From NCBI GenBank assembly GCA_002423205.1, contig DIUZ01000026.1, positions 310,001-374,000 on the forward strand: 64,000 nucleotides of DNA, read 5' to 3'. The notes under the pieces were generated by a model that saw nothing but the letters and a program-made list of their open reading frames with translations, was not told the DNA's origin and searched no databases. The translations under genes were made by a program, and so were the position numbers. The stretch comes from Micavibrio sp. UBA6145 (GTDB lineage Bacteria; Pseudomonadota; Alphaproteobacteria; Micavibrionales; UBA1664). Of this stretch, positions 27,589 through 36,542 are shown in pieces; the stretch's first letter is position 1; each line of letters opens with the position of its first letter.

Positions 27589-28098
27589 TTAACCCTTATC
27601 CTCAACCTGGTCGAAACGTCCGAGTTGGATGCGTTTGGCAGGTGCGGTGGGTGGGTTATTGGCTGTTTCGCTGGCTTTGGTATCGGCTGGTTGGGACAAT
27701 AGGCCCTTCTTGCGCATCACCGCCACCACTTTGCTCTTATACTTGGACCCAAGGGACGGCGTGCGCGAATGGTAATACGCAACCGCCTTGGCCAGTGAAC
27801 CGTTGGTGGCGTTCAGGTTCTGGCGCAGGATCCAGGCCGACACATTGACATTGGTGCAGCCATCGTCGCGCACCCATTGCCATGCGGTCTTTTCCGAAAC
27901 TTTCCAGTTCTTGGCCAGCGTAGGCAGCCACAGCGTGTTGATCTGCATGGGGCCAAGGTCATAGGTGCCGTTGGTGTTGGCAACCTGCTGGCCGATGCGG
28001 CCCCCCTCGACATGCAATATCCCGACAAGCACCTGCGGCGGAACGTTGTAGGTCTGTGCAGCCATCATAAGGCAGGCGGCGAACAGGTGGTTGATCAT
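27589..28098 (-). CDS. Lytic transglycosylase (PilT of IncI/VirB1-like)
   Basis: The protein has 169 residues. A short hydrophobic N-terminus leads into an SLT fold: catalytic Glu31 in HVEGG, GPMQIN near residue 71 and the AYYHSR motif near 131. It cuts peptidoglycan to let an envelope-spanning machine pass; R64 encodes such an enzyme (confusingly called PilT) in its pil operon. A 4-base ATGA overlap links it to the gene at 28095-29072. The last 40 residues are a variable basic tail. Confidence 0.87.
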   Translation of the reverse strand: MINHLFAACLMMAAQTYNVPPQVLVGILHVEGGRIGQQVANTNGTYDLGPMQINTLWLPTLAKNWKVSEKTAWQWVRDDGCTNVNVSAWILRQNLNATNGSLAKAVAYYHSRTPSLGSKYKSKVVAVMRKKGLLSQPADTKASETANNPPTAPAKRIQLGRFDQVEDKG

Positions 28099-29072
28099 GC
28101 GGCCTCTCCAGAGGTGTCGGACCCTTTATTATCGTCTTTTTTGACGAAAAATGCCATTGGATTGCGCGGCCCGTCCGTAGCGGCGGAAGGGTTTTGTGCC
28201 GGCGTCTGCGGTGCGGCCGGTGGCGTAGAAACGGCTGTTTTCTGGGGTGCCGGGGCCGTGGGCGCGTTAGGCTGAGTGGATAAACTCGGTACTGTCATGA
28301 ACCCGATGACCGCGCGCAGGACATCAAGCCCGTCTTCAAACCGCTGCCAGATACGTTCGGACAGGGCTTCCGGCGACGGCGGCTGGCTGCCCGGATTGTT
28401 GGCCATGGTGTGTTGCAGGCGGTCCATTTCAACTTCGCATGCGCGGGCCAGCAGTTTGGCTCCGCCCTTCAGGAAGGCCAGCTCACGCTCGGCATACAAA
28501 TCGGGGCTGCCCCCGTTACCACTGGAAAACGCATCAGCCAGTGCTGACGCACGGTCGCACAGATGTTCGCCCAGTTTGCGGATGACAAGGCTGTCTTCCT
28601 GTCCAAACGGGAAACGCATGACGGCGGCCACGAACGGGGTCAGGGCCTCCACCCGGCGGGCGACCAGGTCGGTTTCGCCCGCCTGTTCGTCCGGCAGCAA
28701 GGGAAACGAATCGGCCAGCGACAACATCCCGTCAAAGGCGGAATTCATGCGGCGGTTAAAGGCGTCGTCGGGCATGGCCCCGGACAGGACGTAATGCTGG
28801 GCAATCATGGCCCCGGCCAGTGTGGCCGCACGCAGGCGCACGATTTCGGCTTCGTCCTGGCTGCGCGGCGCAAGGCGGCTGGCCATGTGCGTACCGGCGG
28901 AAATACTGGCGGATAAAAGGGCGGAAAAGCGGCGCGCGGCTTCTTCCGGATCAGGGTCAGCGGCAGCGCCCTGCCAGGCCATGAGTTCGTCGACCGCCCC
29001 GATCAGGGGGACGCCAAGACTTTCGAAGACGCGCAGCAAAGCCTGCGCCTGTTTCGACTCACGAGTAGTCAT
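28095..29072 (-). CDS. Unknown cytoplasmic protein in the pilus/T4BSS operon
   Basis: The protein has 325 residues with no signal peptide and no membrane helix. Residues 1-240 are predicted all-helical. Residues 245-300 form a Pro/Ala/Gln-rich linker, ending in a charged tail (VKKDDNKGSDTSGEA). I do not recognise the family. Its ATGA coupling to the transglycosylase and its place inside the operon imply a role in the same machine, possibly an adaptor or regulator; that is inference. Confidence 0.65.
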   Translation of the reverse strand: MTTRESKQAQALLRVFESLGVPLIGAVDELMAWQGAAADPDPEEAARRFSALLSASISAGTHMASRLAPRSQDEAEIVRLRAATLAGAMIAQHYVLSGAMPDDAFNRRMNSAFDGMLSLADSFPLLPDEQAGETDLVARRVEALTPFVAAVMRFPFGQEDSLVIRKLGEHLCDRASALADAFSSGNGGSPDLYAERELAFLKGGAKLLARACEVEMDRLQHTMANNPGSQPPSPEALSERIWQRFEDGLDVLRAVIGFMTVPSLSTQPNAPTAPAPQKTAVSTPPAAPQTPAQNPSAATDGPRNPMAFFVKKDDNKGSDTSGEAA

Positions 29073-29200
29073 ACCGTACGAACCGCCACTTGCCGGACTG
29101 CTGTTAAACGCGCGCAGCCCGTTTTTATAATTTTATCCAGATATACGGTCTGCGAAAGGTCCAAGTCGAGTCTTTTCCTGTGTTTTAGCCAAGCCAAAGC

Positions 29201-30175
29201 TTACTTATTCCCTTCTTGGCCAAGCAGGTCACCGACCGCCTGGTTGATGTCCAAAGGCCGCCCGCGGATCAGGCGCACCGTGCCGCCCTTGCCCGACTGG
29301 TAAACGATGATCGGCGTGCCGCTGAGCGACCATTTGCGCATCAGTTCAAGATTGGTCTGGATGGTCGATGTATTGATGGTGTCGCTGGCCGGAAGCAGGT
29401 TTTCCTGGCCCTTGGAATAGGCGACCAGCCGGTCTGCGCCATCTGCCGCCGCCAGCACAAGCGCGGCCTGCGATTTGGATTTGCTGTCATACGCAACCGG
29501 CACGATATGAACGGCCACTTTGCCAGCGGTCACCATCGGGTCCACATCCTTGATGAATTGGCGGCAATGGGCACAGTTCGGGTCCAGGAACGCCCAGAAC
29601 GCGGGCACGCCCGGCTTGCCCCACAAAACGCTGCTGGCGGCTTGCACATCGGCCAGCATTTTCTTGGCGGGTGATGTTTCCTGCGGGGCTGTTGCTGCCG
29701 CTTCGGCGTCCGGTTTGATCGGCGGAAGATTCGCGGCCACATCCGCAGGTTTGGTCATGCCGGCTGCCGGGTCTTCGGGCATGGGCACATCTTTCGGGGA
29801 TTCGCCGCGCGGATTGGGCGCCATCTGCGATTCCATCATCGTGACGATATCTTTGTTACGCGATATTTCCAGCGCCTTGAGCTGTTCACCCGTCAGCATG
29901 TCGCCCTTGTCATTGAACAGGATGCCCATGACCAGCGCCTTGTTGTCTTCGGTGGCATAATAGAATTCCGGCTGGCCGGAACGGATCATCGCCCATCCGT
30001 ATAACTGTTCGAACTTGCCCAGGTAAAACACCTGTGCGCCGCGATCCCGTTGTTCGCGTAAGGGTTTGGGCAGTGCCGGCTCATCACTGAGTTTGAGGCC
30101 GGATACCTCCGGCGCGGCATGTGCCGGTATGGTGATCAGAAGAGCGAGGATAATAAGCAGGCGGCGCATGGACAT
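29201..30175 (-). CDS. DsbC/DsbG-like periplasmic thiol oxidoreductase
   Basis: The protein has 324 residues. The signal peptide ends near AHAA. An N-terminal domain (25-115), a Pro/Ala linker (120-170) and a thioredoxin fold from about 185 follow. The active site is CAHC at residues 201-204, with the cis-Pro loop in SGTPIIVY near 290. Operon proteins with many cysteines (PilS and the PilV-like copies) are likely clients for disulfide formation or isomerisation. It starts 25 bases after the FIST gene. Confidence 0.85.
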   Translation of the reverse strand: MSMRRLLIILALLITIPAHAAPEVSGLKLSDEPALPKPLREQRDRGAQVFYLGKFEQLYGWAMIRSGQPEFYYATEDNKALVMGILFNDKGDMLTGEQLKALEISRNKDIVTMMESQMAPNPRGESPKDVPMPEDPAAGMTKPADVAANLPPIKPDAEAAATAPQETSPAKKMLADVQAASSVLWGKPGVPAFWAFLDPNCAHCRQFIKDVDPMVTAGKVAVHIVPVAYDSKSKSQAALVLAAADGADRLVAYSKGQENLLPASDTINTSTIQTNLELMRKWSLSGTPIIVYQSGKGGTVRLIRGRPLDINQAVGDLLGQEGNK

Positions 30176-30200
30176 ACTCCGTTTGAAGAACGCCTACATT

Positions 30201-31376
30201 CTACAGCAACAGGACAATGATTCCAGTGTAACCGTAGACATGACCGTTACTGATTTCGGCGGCTGTATAAAACCCGGCCATGGGCACATCCCCGAACACG
30301 GCCTTCAGGATAGCGGCCTCGTCCGTGGCGTCACCCGTGGGGAGGCGCGCGCCGCATCCAAAATACAATATGGCTTTGGGTTTCAGGTTGGCGGCACCAT
30401 GCTCATCGGCGGCGCGGGCATACAGACCCCTGGACACCTGGCTTAAATCCGCGCTGGCGGTGACGCGGTCGCGGTACACGAACTGGATCGAATCGCCGCG
30501 CTCAAACGCGTGGGCAACCGTAATATGCCCCTTGGTGTCATCCACTTCCGTAATGTTGCGCATCAGGAAATTGGCCCTGTCCGACCCGGTAATGGGAAAC
30601 GCCGCGTGCACATGGCCGTGGCGGGCGCGGTCCGGGTCCGGATCGTCAATATGCAACTGGTCGATCGCGTCATGCAAAAATACCGATGCGGGCATATCGT
30701 CGATCATCTCGATCACGTTGCCGGCGCATTTGCTGATCCGGCCCATACGTCCCGCCGGTATGCATCCGAACGCTGCCGCGCTCATCAGGCGTACATTGCC
30801 ATCAAACATGACGCCCGACAGCGGCTCGCCCGAGCGCACGACATTGCCATCGCTTATATGGATGCCGCCCTGTGCCGCCGCGGTAAATCCGCCAATCGTA
30901 TAAAGCCCGTCGCGTTCGCGCATATGACGCAGATGCTGCGCGCCCTGCGCGCATAAAATACCGTGGGTGATACTGCATGACGCCATGTGGCCCGAAAGCC
31001 AGGTGCGTAAATTTGCCGGTAATGTGCCTGTGTCATTTTCAGGTATGGAAAAACCGGTAAACGACCCTTCCGGCATTTTGCCGATCATGGCGACCGCTGC
31101 GGGCCCGCTGGCATGCGAAACGCCGCCGCCGCAAATACCCTGTCCGGTTGCGCCGTACCACGCGTTGACGCGGGTGACGGTTTTCAAAAGGGATAAAAGC
31201 GCGGTCATGTCGCCCGCAAGCTGCGGCGTGGCGTAAATGAATCCGATATTCATGCCGTCGCCTTCCGTGCGCACGGATTCCAGTGCTTCAAGCACCTTTC
31301 GCCCCACATCGCGCCAATCCGCGCCGCTGGCAGTGGCGCAGGCGAAACTTGAGGAAGTCTGAAGTATCGCAGTCAT
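30201..31376 (-). CDS. FIST-domain sensory protein
   Basis: The protein has 391 residues and consists only of FIST_N (about 20-225) and FIST_C (about 235-375). Typical features are the WYGATGQGICGG stretch near residue 73 and KPKAILYFGCGAR near 340. FIST domains are thought to sense small ligands and are usually fused to kinases, cyclases or chemoreceptors; here there is no output domain. It is the most upstream minus-strand gene of the pilus block and diverges from the Bax-inhibitor gene. Confidence 0.85.
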   Translation of the reverse strand: MTAILQTSSSFACATASGADWRDVGRKVLEALESVRTEGDGMNIGFIYATPQLAGDMTALLSLLKTVTRVNAWYGATGQGICGGGVSHASGPAAVAMIGKMPEGSFTGFSIPENDTGTLPANLRTWLSGHMASCSITHGILCAQGAQHLRHMRERDGLYTIGGFTAAAQGGIHISDGNVVRSGEPLSGVMFDGNVRLMSAAAFGCIPAGRMGRISKCAGNVIEMIDDMPASVFLHDAIDQLHIDDPDPDRARHGHVHAAFPITGSDRANFLMRNITEVDDTKGHITVAHAFERGDSIQFVYRDRVTASADLSQVSRGLYARAADEHGAANLKPKAILYFGCGARLPTGDATDEAAILKAVFGDVPMAGFYTAAEISNGHVYGYTGIIVLLL

Positions 31377-31490
31377 TTAGCGACCCTTTTAGCATATTCG
31401 CACCGCCAGTTGCGAACCGTTTTCAGTTGAATTCAGGGGGGCTGAGTTTATTATTAATGGAAGCAGTGCATAACCAAGGAGTTTTGAAAA

Positions 31491-32204
31491 ATGTTTGATC
31501 GACCCAATCCCGCAACCGCCGGTACAGCGGTTATATACGACGAAGGTCTGCGCGAGCATTTCCGCAAAGTCTACAACACCATGACCATGGGTCTGGTCTT
31601 TACCGGCCTGATCGCGTTCCTGTGCGCGTCGACCCCGGCCATCATGACCATGTTCGCGCAACCCATGTTCGCCATTGCCGTGGCGTTCCTGCCGCTGGTT
31701 CTCGGCTTCGTCATGTTCAACGGCAATACGCTGGCCACAAAGTCGGCGGGCGACCTGCGTGTACGCTTTTACATTTTTTCCGGCGTGTTCGGTCTGTGCC
31801 TGGCACCGCTGGTGTACATGTATTCCGGCGCTAACCTGGCCCGCGCGTTCTTCGTGACCGCCGGTACCTTCGCCGGCGTTTCGGCATGGTCCTACACCAC
31901 CAAGACGGACCTGTCGAAATTCGGTTCGTTCCTGATGATGGGCGTTTTCGGTCTGATCCTGGCCATGGTGGTCAATATCTTCCTGAAATCGTCGATGATG
32001 GATTTTGTCATCTGCGCCGCCGGCGTTCTGATCTACACCGGCCTGACCGCATACTCGACACAGGAACTGAAAGAAACCTACCAGTCCTCGGCTGGCGATG
32101 AAGCCAACAGCAAGATGGCCATTATGGGCGCTCTCAGCCTGTACATAAACTTCATCATGCTCTTCCAGTTCATCCTGCGCCTCATGGGCGGCAACCGCGA
32201 GTAA
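31491..32204 (+). CDS. Bax inhibitor-1/YccA family membrane protein
   Basis: The protein has 237 residues. After a 35-residue polar N-terminus there are seven hydrophobic segments, ending in SLYINFIMLFQFILRL, the usual BI-1 C-terminus. The family forms pH-sensitive calcium leak channels or modulates FtsH (YccA). An AAGGAG site precedes the ATG. It is divergent from the FIST gene and ends in a bidirectional terminator. Confidence 0.92.
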   Translation: MFDRPNPATAGTAVIYDEGLREHFRKVYNTMTMGLVFTGLIAFLCASTPAIMTMFAQPMFAIAVAFLPLVLGFVMFNGNTLATKSAGDLRVRFYIFSGVFGLCLAPLVYMYSGANLARAFFVTAGTFAGVSAWSYTTKTDLSKFGSFLMMGVFGLILAMVVNIFLKSSMMDFVICAAGVLIYTGLTAYSTQELKETYQSSAGDEANSKMAIMGALSLYINFIMLFQFILRLMGGNRE

Positions 32205-32222
32205 TCGCGAAAATCGGAATAC

Positions 32223-32251
32223 AAAAAAGCCCGCATCATGCGGGCTTTTTT
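32223..32251. terminator. Bidirectional terminator
   Basis: AAAAAAGCCCGC and GCGGGCTTTTTT arms around a 5-base loop lie between the convergent Bax-inhibitor and diguanylate cyclase genes and give a T-run in both directions. Confidence 0.88.
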
Positions 32252-32264
32252 AATGTTCAAAATC

Positions 32265-33329
32265 TTACTGCTTATGCAGGACAACACGTTTCTGTCGCGG
32301 CGCTTCGGCGGCGACGACCTGGTTGCGGCCATTGCGTTTCGCCTTGTAAAGCGCGGCGTCTGCGCGTTCCATCATCTCGATGGTTTTCTCGTTCTGGCCC
32401 AATTCAGCCGCGCCGATGGACATGGTGATGCGTCCCAGACGCCCGCCTGTCGCACGGTTCAGGATTTCTTTGGCCGCCACCGCTTCACGCAGATCGTTGG
32501 CAAGCTTGAGCGCGTTGGCAAGCTCGGTTTCCGGCAACAGCACAGTGAACTCCTCCCCGCCGTAACGGGCGGGTAAGTCGCGGCCTTTAACGCCGTCTTT
32601 CAGCGTACGGGCGACAAGGCGCAACACCTGGTCGCCGACTTGGTGGCCGTAATTATCATTGAATGATTTGAAGTGATCGATGTCGATCATCAAAAGCGTC
32701 ATCGGCTTCTGGTGTTCATGCGACTCGTAGACAAGTTTTTCGAACTCGGCGTCGAACAGCCTGCGGTTGGCAATGCCGGTCAGCGCGTCGGTCATGGCTT
32801 CGCGGCGCACCGCTTCCATTTCCTCGCGCAGTTGCTGCATCACCGATGCCGACTGGTTGAGCTTGTCTTCCAAAGTCTTGTTCTCGGTGACCATTTTCTT
32901 GGCTTCGACGATCATGGCGGATGCAACCGCCTTCATTTCTTCAGCTGAACTGGCGCGCTCGAACTGCGTGGCGACGACGCCGATCTGCTCGGAATAAATG
33001 TCGTTCTTGTCGTGAACGGCAGCAGCAGCCGACGACACGTTGGTAATGGTCTCTGCGACCAGGCCCTCGGCCTTGGTCAGCGCCTCTTCCGAGCGCAGGG
33101 TGGTGTTCAGGAAACGGTTATGCAGTTCGACGCAGCGGTCTTCGGTCAGCTCATGGCCGCCCTTGATGATGATGTCGACCGCGCGGGTCACTTCGGCGTC
33201 TTCGCCGCTTTCGTATACATACAGCAGTTCATAGACCTGCGGCGTAGGGGCCAGCTTGCCTTTCAGGATGCGGGTCATCGCCTTTTCGGCATAGACACGC
33301 GCTTTATCGATTGTGTGATTGTACTTCAC
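32265..33329 (-). CDS. Diguanylate cyclase (GGDEF)
   Basis: The protein has 354 residues. The N-terminal 150 are helical without a known sensor domain or membrane segment, and residues 140-180 look like a coiled coil. The GGDEF domain (about 185-345) has the catalytic GGEEF at 257-261 and DIDHFKSFND near 216, so c-di-GMP synthesis is expected. The allosteric I-site position reads KGRD rather than RxxD, so product inhibition may be weak. Confidence 0.92.
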   Translation of the reverse strand: MKYNHTIDKARVYAEKAMTRILKGKLAPTPQVYELLYVYESGEDAEVTRAVDIIIKGGHELTEDRCVELHNRFLNTTLRSEEALTKAEGLVAETITNVSSAAAAVHDKNDIYSEQIGVVATQFERASSAEEMKAVASAMIVEAKKMVTENKTLEDKLNQSASVMQQLREEMEAVRREAMTDALTGIANRRLFDAEFEKLVYESHEHQKPMTLLMIDIDHFKSFNDNYGHQVGDQVLRLVARTLKDGVKGRDLPARYGGEEFTVLLPETELANALKLANDLREAVAAKEILNRATGGRLGRITMSIGAAELGQNEKTIEMMERADAALYKAKRNGRNQVVAAEAPRQKRVVLHKQ

Positions 33330-33456
33330 GAAAAACTGTCCCCACGGATACGTAAAGAATTATATCCCGATATCATAAATATCAGGAGAAGATAAATCCC
33401 CGGTTAACAGGAAAACCCATTGTAATGTTTATGAAAATCAGCCGGTTAAGAAACCG

Positions 33457-34041
33457 TTAAATCCATTTCGACGACGGATCGAAGGTTTCGCTCGGCGCAT
33501 CGCTCAAAGCCTTGATCGCGGATTCGATGTCCTCGACCACGGTAAACAGGCGGCGATCTTCTTCGCGCATGAATTTACCGGCAATGACATTGTCGATCAT
33601 GGCGATAAACGGGGTCCAGTATCCGGCGACATTGACGATGACGATGGGCTTGTCATGCATACCCAGTTGCTTCCAGGTCATGATCTCGCACAATTCGTCC
33701 AGCGTGCCGATACCGCCCGACAGAACGACGAAGGCGTCCGACAGATCAACCATCATACGTTTACGTGTATGCATGGAATCAACGACATGCAGCTCGGTCA
33801 GGTCATTATGCTGAATTTCGCGTTTGGAGATGTGCTCGGGGATAATGCCGATAACCTTGCCACCCGCTTCGAGCACGGAATCGGCCAGCATACCCATAAG
33901 TCCGACCCGTCCGCCGCCGTAAACCAGCGACATGCCCGATTTAGCCATCAATTGCCCAAAGGCATGAGTGGTCGTTTTATGGATCTCGTCGCAACGGCTG
34001 GAGGACCCCAGATAGACGCAAACCGTGGAAACCTTTTTCAT
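33457..34041 (-). CDS. LOG-family nucleotide hydrolase
   Basis: The protein has 194 residues of the LOG (formerly lysine decarboxylase-like) family. GGGRVGLMG near residue 42 and GGIGTLDE near residue 110 form the nucleotide-binding motif. The usual PGGxGT motif has Ser in place of the first Pro here (LSGGIGT). The family releases cytokinin-type bases or generally hydrolyses nucleoside 5'-monophosphates to ribose 5-phosphate. It is divergent from psd. Confidence 0.88.
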   Translation of the reverse strand: MKKVSTVCVYLGSSSRCDEIHKTTTHAFGQLMAKSGMSLVYGGGRVGLMGMLADSVLEAGGKVIGIIPEHISKREIQHNDLTELHVVDSMHTRKRMMVDLSDAFVVLSGGIGTLDELCEIMTWKQLGMHDKPIVIVNVAGYWTPFIAMIDNVIAGKFMREEDRRLFTVVEDIESAIKALSDAPSETFDPSSKWI

Positions 34042-34103
34042 GGCTCAATTGTTTAAAAGGTAAACCCTTTAACTTCAAGGGCCTGTTTGCTACATAAGGA
34101 CCC

Positions 34104-34853
34104 ATGACAACTGATCCGAAACACTGGTCCGACCTGTTCGAGACCATCAAAAGAACCGTTTTCCTGCCCATCAACCCGGCGGGCTGGCCCTTTATCTGCA
34201 TCTTTGCAGTCGTCGCCGTGATCCTTGCGATCATCGCGCAGCCCCTGGGCTGGATCGGTCTGATCCTGACCATATGGTGTCTGTACTTCTTCCGCGACCC
34301 GGTCCGGACCGTGCCTTCGCGTCCCGGCCTCGTGGTGTCGCCTGGTTGCGGCCGCGTCGTCTTCGTGGTGCCGGACCAGAAACTCCCGGCCGAACTCGAC
34401 ATGGGTCTGGACGACGGTCCGAACTTCACGCGCATTTCCATCTTCCTGTCCGTGTTCGATGTGCACGTCAACCGCATCCCCATCGTGGGCGAAGTGGTGC
34501 AGACCGCGTACCGTCCCGGCGCGTTCCTGAACGCCGCCATCGACAAGGCATCGACCGACAACGAAATGTCGGCCACGCTGCTCAAGGTCAGACATAAAGA
34601 CAAAGACGTCGATGTTGCCTTTGTGCAGATCGCCGGCTGGGTCGCCCGCCGCATCATCAACCAGCTCACACCCGGCCAGCAGGTTGTCACCGGGCAGCGC
34701 ATGGGCCTGATCCGTTTTGGATCGCGCATCGATGTATATGTGCCTGATGACTGTGTCCCGATGGTATCCGTCGGCCAGACCGTGATCGAAGGTGAAACCG
34801 TTCTCGCCGATTTCGGTTCTGCCGAGAAACCGCGCGAAGGTGTTGCAATATGA
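34104..34853 (+). CDS. psd: Phosphatidylserine decarboxylase
   Basis: The protein has 249 residues and is of the short PSD type. Two membrane helices (about 25-65) precede the catalytic domain; FDVHVNRIP near residue 115 and the FGSRID site near 211, where Gly-Ser self-cleavage yields the pyruvoyl group, are intact. It converts phosphatidylserine to phosphatidylethanolamine at the inner membrane. ATGA overlap with pssA: substrate-making and substrate-using enzymes are coupled. Confidence 0.95.
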   Translation: MTTDPKHWSDLFETIKRTVFLPINPAGWPFICIFAVVAVILAIIAQPLGWIGLILTIWCLYFFRDPVRTVPSRPGLVVSPGCGRVVFVVPDQKLPAELDMGLDDGPNFTRISIFLSVFDVHVNRIPIVGEVVQTAYRPGAFLNAAIDKASTDNEMSATLLKVRHKDKDVDVAFVQIAGWVARRIINQLTPGQQVVTGQRMGLIRFGSRIDVYVPDDCVPMVSVGQTVIEGETVLADFGSAEKPREGVAI

Positions 34854-35686
34854 CGCAGGAAAATCGCCCGCTGGAAGAATACTTCATCGGCGATCCCGAG
34901 CATGAAGCGCCGCGCCCGGAATTCCGTCTGCGTCGCTTCCTTCCCAATTTCCTGACGCTCTGTGCTTTGTCATCCGGTCTTCTGGCGATTCAAAAGGCCA
35001 TCAACGGCCAGTTTGATCTGGCTGTTCTGCTCATCACATTCTCGGCCATTGTCGACACGCTGGACGGCGCGCTTGCACGCCTGCTGCGTGCGACATCGAA
35101 ATTCGGCGCTGAGCTTGATTCGCTCTCCGACTTCCTGTCATTCGGTGTGGCACCTGCGTTTGTCATGTATCTGTGGACGCTGGACCAGGCCGGCCCCGTC
35201 GGCTGGATTGCCGTTCTGATTTTCGCCATCTGCTCGGCCCTGCGTCTCGCGCGTTTCAACGCCATGAGCGAGATCGATCCGCGCCCTGAATGGGCCCATA
35301 AATTTTTCATGGGCGTGCCTGCCCCTGCCGGTGCCGGTCTTATTCTTCTGCCGCTGATCGTGCAGCTGCAATTCCCGGTGCTCTCCGGTTACCCGATGCT
35401 GACACCGCTGATCGGCCTTTGGGTTATCCTGATTGCCGCCCTGATGGTGTCCAAGCTGCCGACACTGTCCAGCAAGATGATCAAGATTCCGGCGCGTTCC
35501 ACCGTGCCGTTACTGGCTGCTGCTGGTTTGTTTCTGGCCGCGCTGGTCCATGCGCCGTGGCTGATGCTGATGCTGATGGGGATCGCCTATGCGTCGTCCA
35601 TCCCGGTCGGCTTCCAGAAATATGCGACGCTCAAGCGCCATCACACCGCACCGGTCACGGTTGATCAGCCGCAGACATTTGATTGA
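34850..35686 (+). CDS. pssA: CDP-diacylglycerol-serine O-phosphatidyltransferase
   Basis: The protein has 278 residues. The CDP-alcohol phosphatidyltransferase motif DG-x2-AR-x8-G-x3-D-x3-D is complete (from DGALAR near residue 65). About seven membrane helices follow a polar N-terminus. It makes phosphatidylserine, the substrate of Psd. Its stop lies only 4 bases from the convergent stop of the first paralogue gene. Confidence 0.95.
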   Translation: MTQENRPLEEYFIGDPEHEAPRPEFRLRRFLPNFLTLCALSSGLLAIQKAINGQFDLAVLLITFSAIVDTLDGALARLLRATSKFGAELDSLSDFLSFGVAPAFVMYLWTLDQAGPVGWIAVLIFAICSALRLARFNAMSEIDPRPEWAHKFFMGVPAPAGAGLILLPLIVQLQFPVLSGYPMLTPLIGLWVILIAALMVSKLPTLSSKMIKIPARSTVPLLAAAGLFLAALVHAPWLMLMLMGIAYASSIPVGFQKYATLKRHHTAPVTVDQPQTFD

Positions 35687-35690
35687 TTAA

Positions 35691-36542
35691 TTAAATCTGG
35701 GGTGGCGACACGCGCCACTCTTTCGCCTTCGCACGGATGTTCACGCCGGTATAGCGTTCAATCTCGCGCAGCTGCTGCGTGTTTTTAACATCGATATGCG
35801 CATTGTAATTCTGTCCGCATAACAGGTACTGGCCCAGTGTCATGCGCCCGCCCGGGAAATACCCTTCCTCGACATAGTATGAATGGTCTACGCCCTCGTT
35901 ATATTCACGCGCACAGACGGCGTCCCATAACGGTCCAGCATCGTCGAGCACCTGCGGCAACTGCGCAATTTTTTGCAAATCCGTATCATGCGTAAGCGCA
36001 GTGAGCGCCCATGCCGCATTATAATCATCTTCTGACAGCCGGCCTTTCAGGGACAAAAGCCGCCGCCGCATTTTATACGGCAGGCTGATACGCGAATCGT
36101 CATTGGCATAAACGCCCGCCTTGGCCCAGGTGAAGCCGCCCATGGTTCTGCCCGCGCTCACTTCCACGCGCTCCATGTCAAAGCACACCGCCGGAATAAC
36201 GGCAACGCCGATCATGCGGCGGCCCGTAGTGCGGTCACGACGGTTGTTCTCAAGGCTTTCTACCCCCACGACACGGCTGTTAAAATCCAGTGAGTACCGT
36301 TCCGAGAAACCGTCACCGGCGAAACGAAATGAAAATACGGTCTGATCCCCCTGGTACATCAGCTCGGCTGTGTTCACTGTGCCAATCTCACGCGTGGCTA
36401 TGGCCTTGAAATCGTCCGCGCGCATACCCGACGCCGCCAGGAAAAATTTATCGCATACGTTTAAAACCGCAGGGGGTGTTTGCATACGGCGTTTGCGCGC
36501 CCGTGCCCGGTTTACGAAATTGTAAATATCAAGAATTTTCAT
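35691..36542 (-). CDS. Tandem paralogue family, copy 1 (last in operon)
   Basis: The protein has 283 residues, apparently cytoplasmic. It shares with its three neighbours an N-terminal CxxxFxxAxG helix (CDKFFLAASG, residue 30), a central RTTGRRM segment followed about 30 residues later by GGFTWAKAG, and a C-terminal MTLGQYLLCG with QQLREIERYTGVNIR. The centre looks like motif A of a GNAT-type acyltransferase fold (G-x-G-x-[GR] loop, helix, strand, then W-A-[KR]-x-G), but I cannot confirm catalysis. ATGA coupling to copy 2. Confidence 0.7.
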   Translation of the reverse strand: MKILDIYNFVNRARARKRRMQTPPAVLNVCDKFFLAASGMRADDFKAIATREIGTVNTAELMYQGDQTVFSFRFAGDGFSERYSLDFNSRVVGVESLENNRRDRTTGRRMIGVAVIPAVCFDMERVEVSAGRTMGGFTWAKAGVYANDDSRISLPYKMRRRLLSLKGRLSEDDYNAAWALTALTHDTDLQKIAQLPQVLDDAGPLWDAVCAREYNEGVDHSYYVEEGYFPGGRMTLGQYLLCGQNYNAHIDVKNTQQLREIERYTGVNIRAKAKEWRVSPPQI

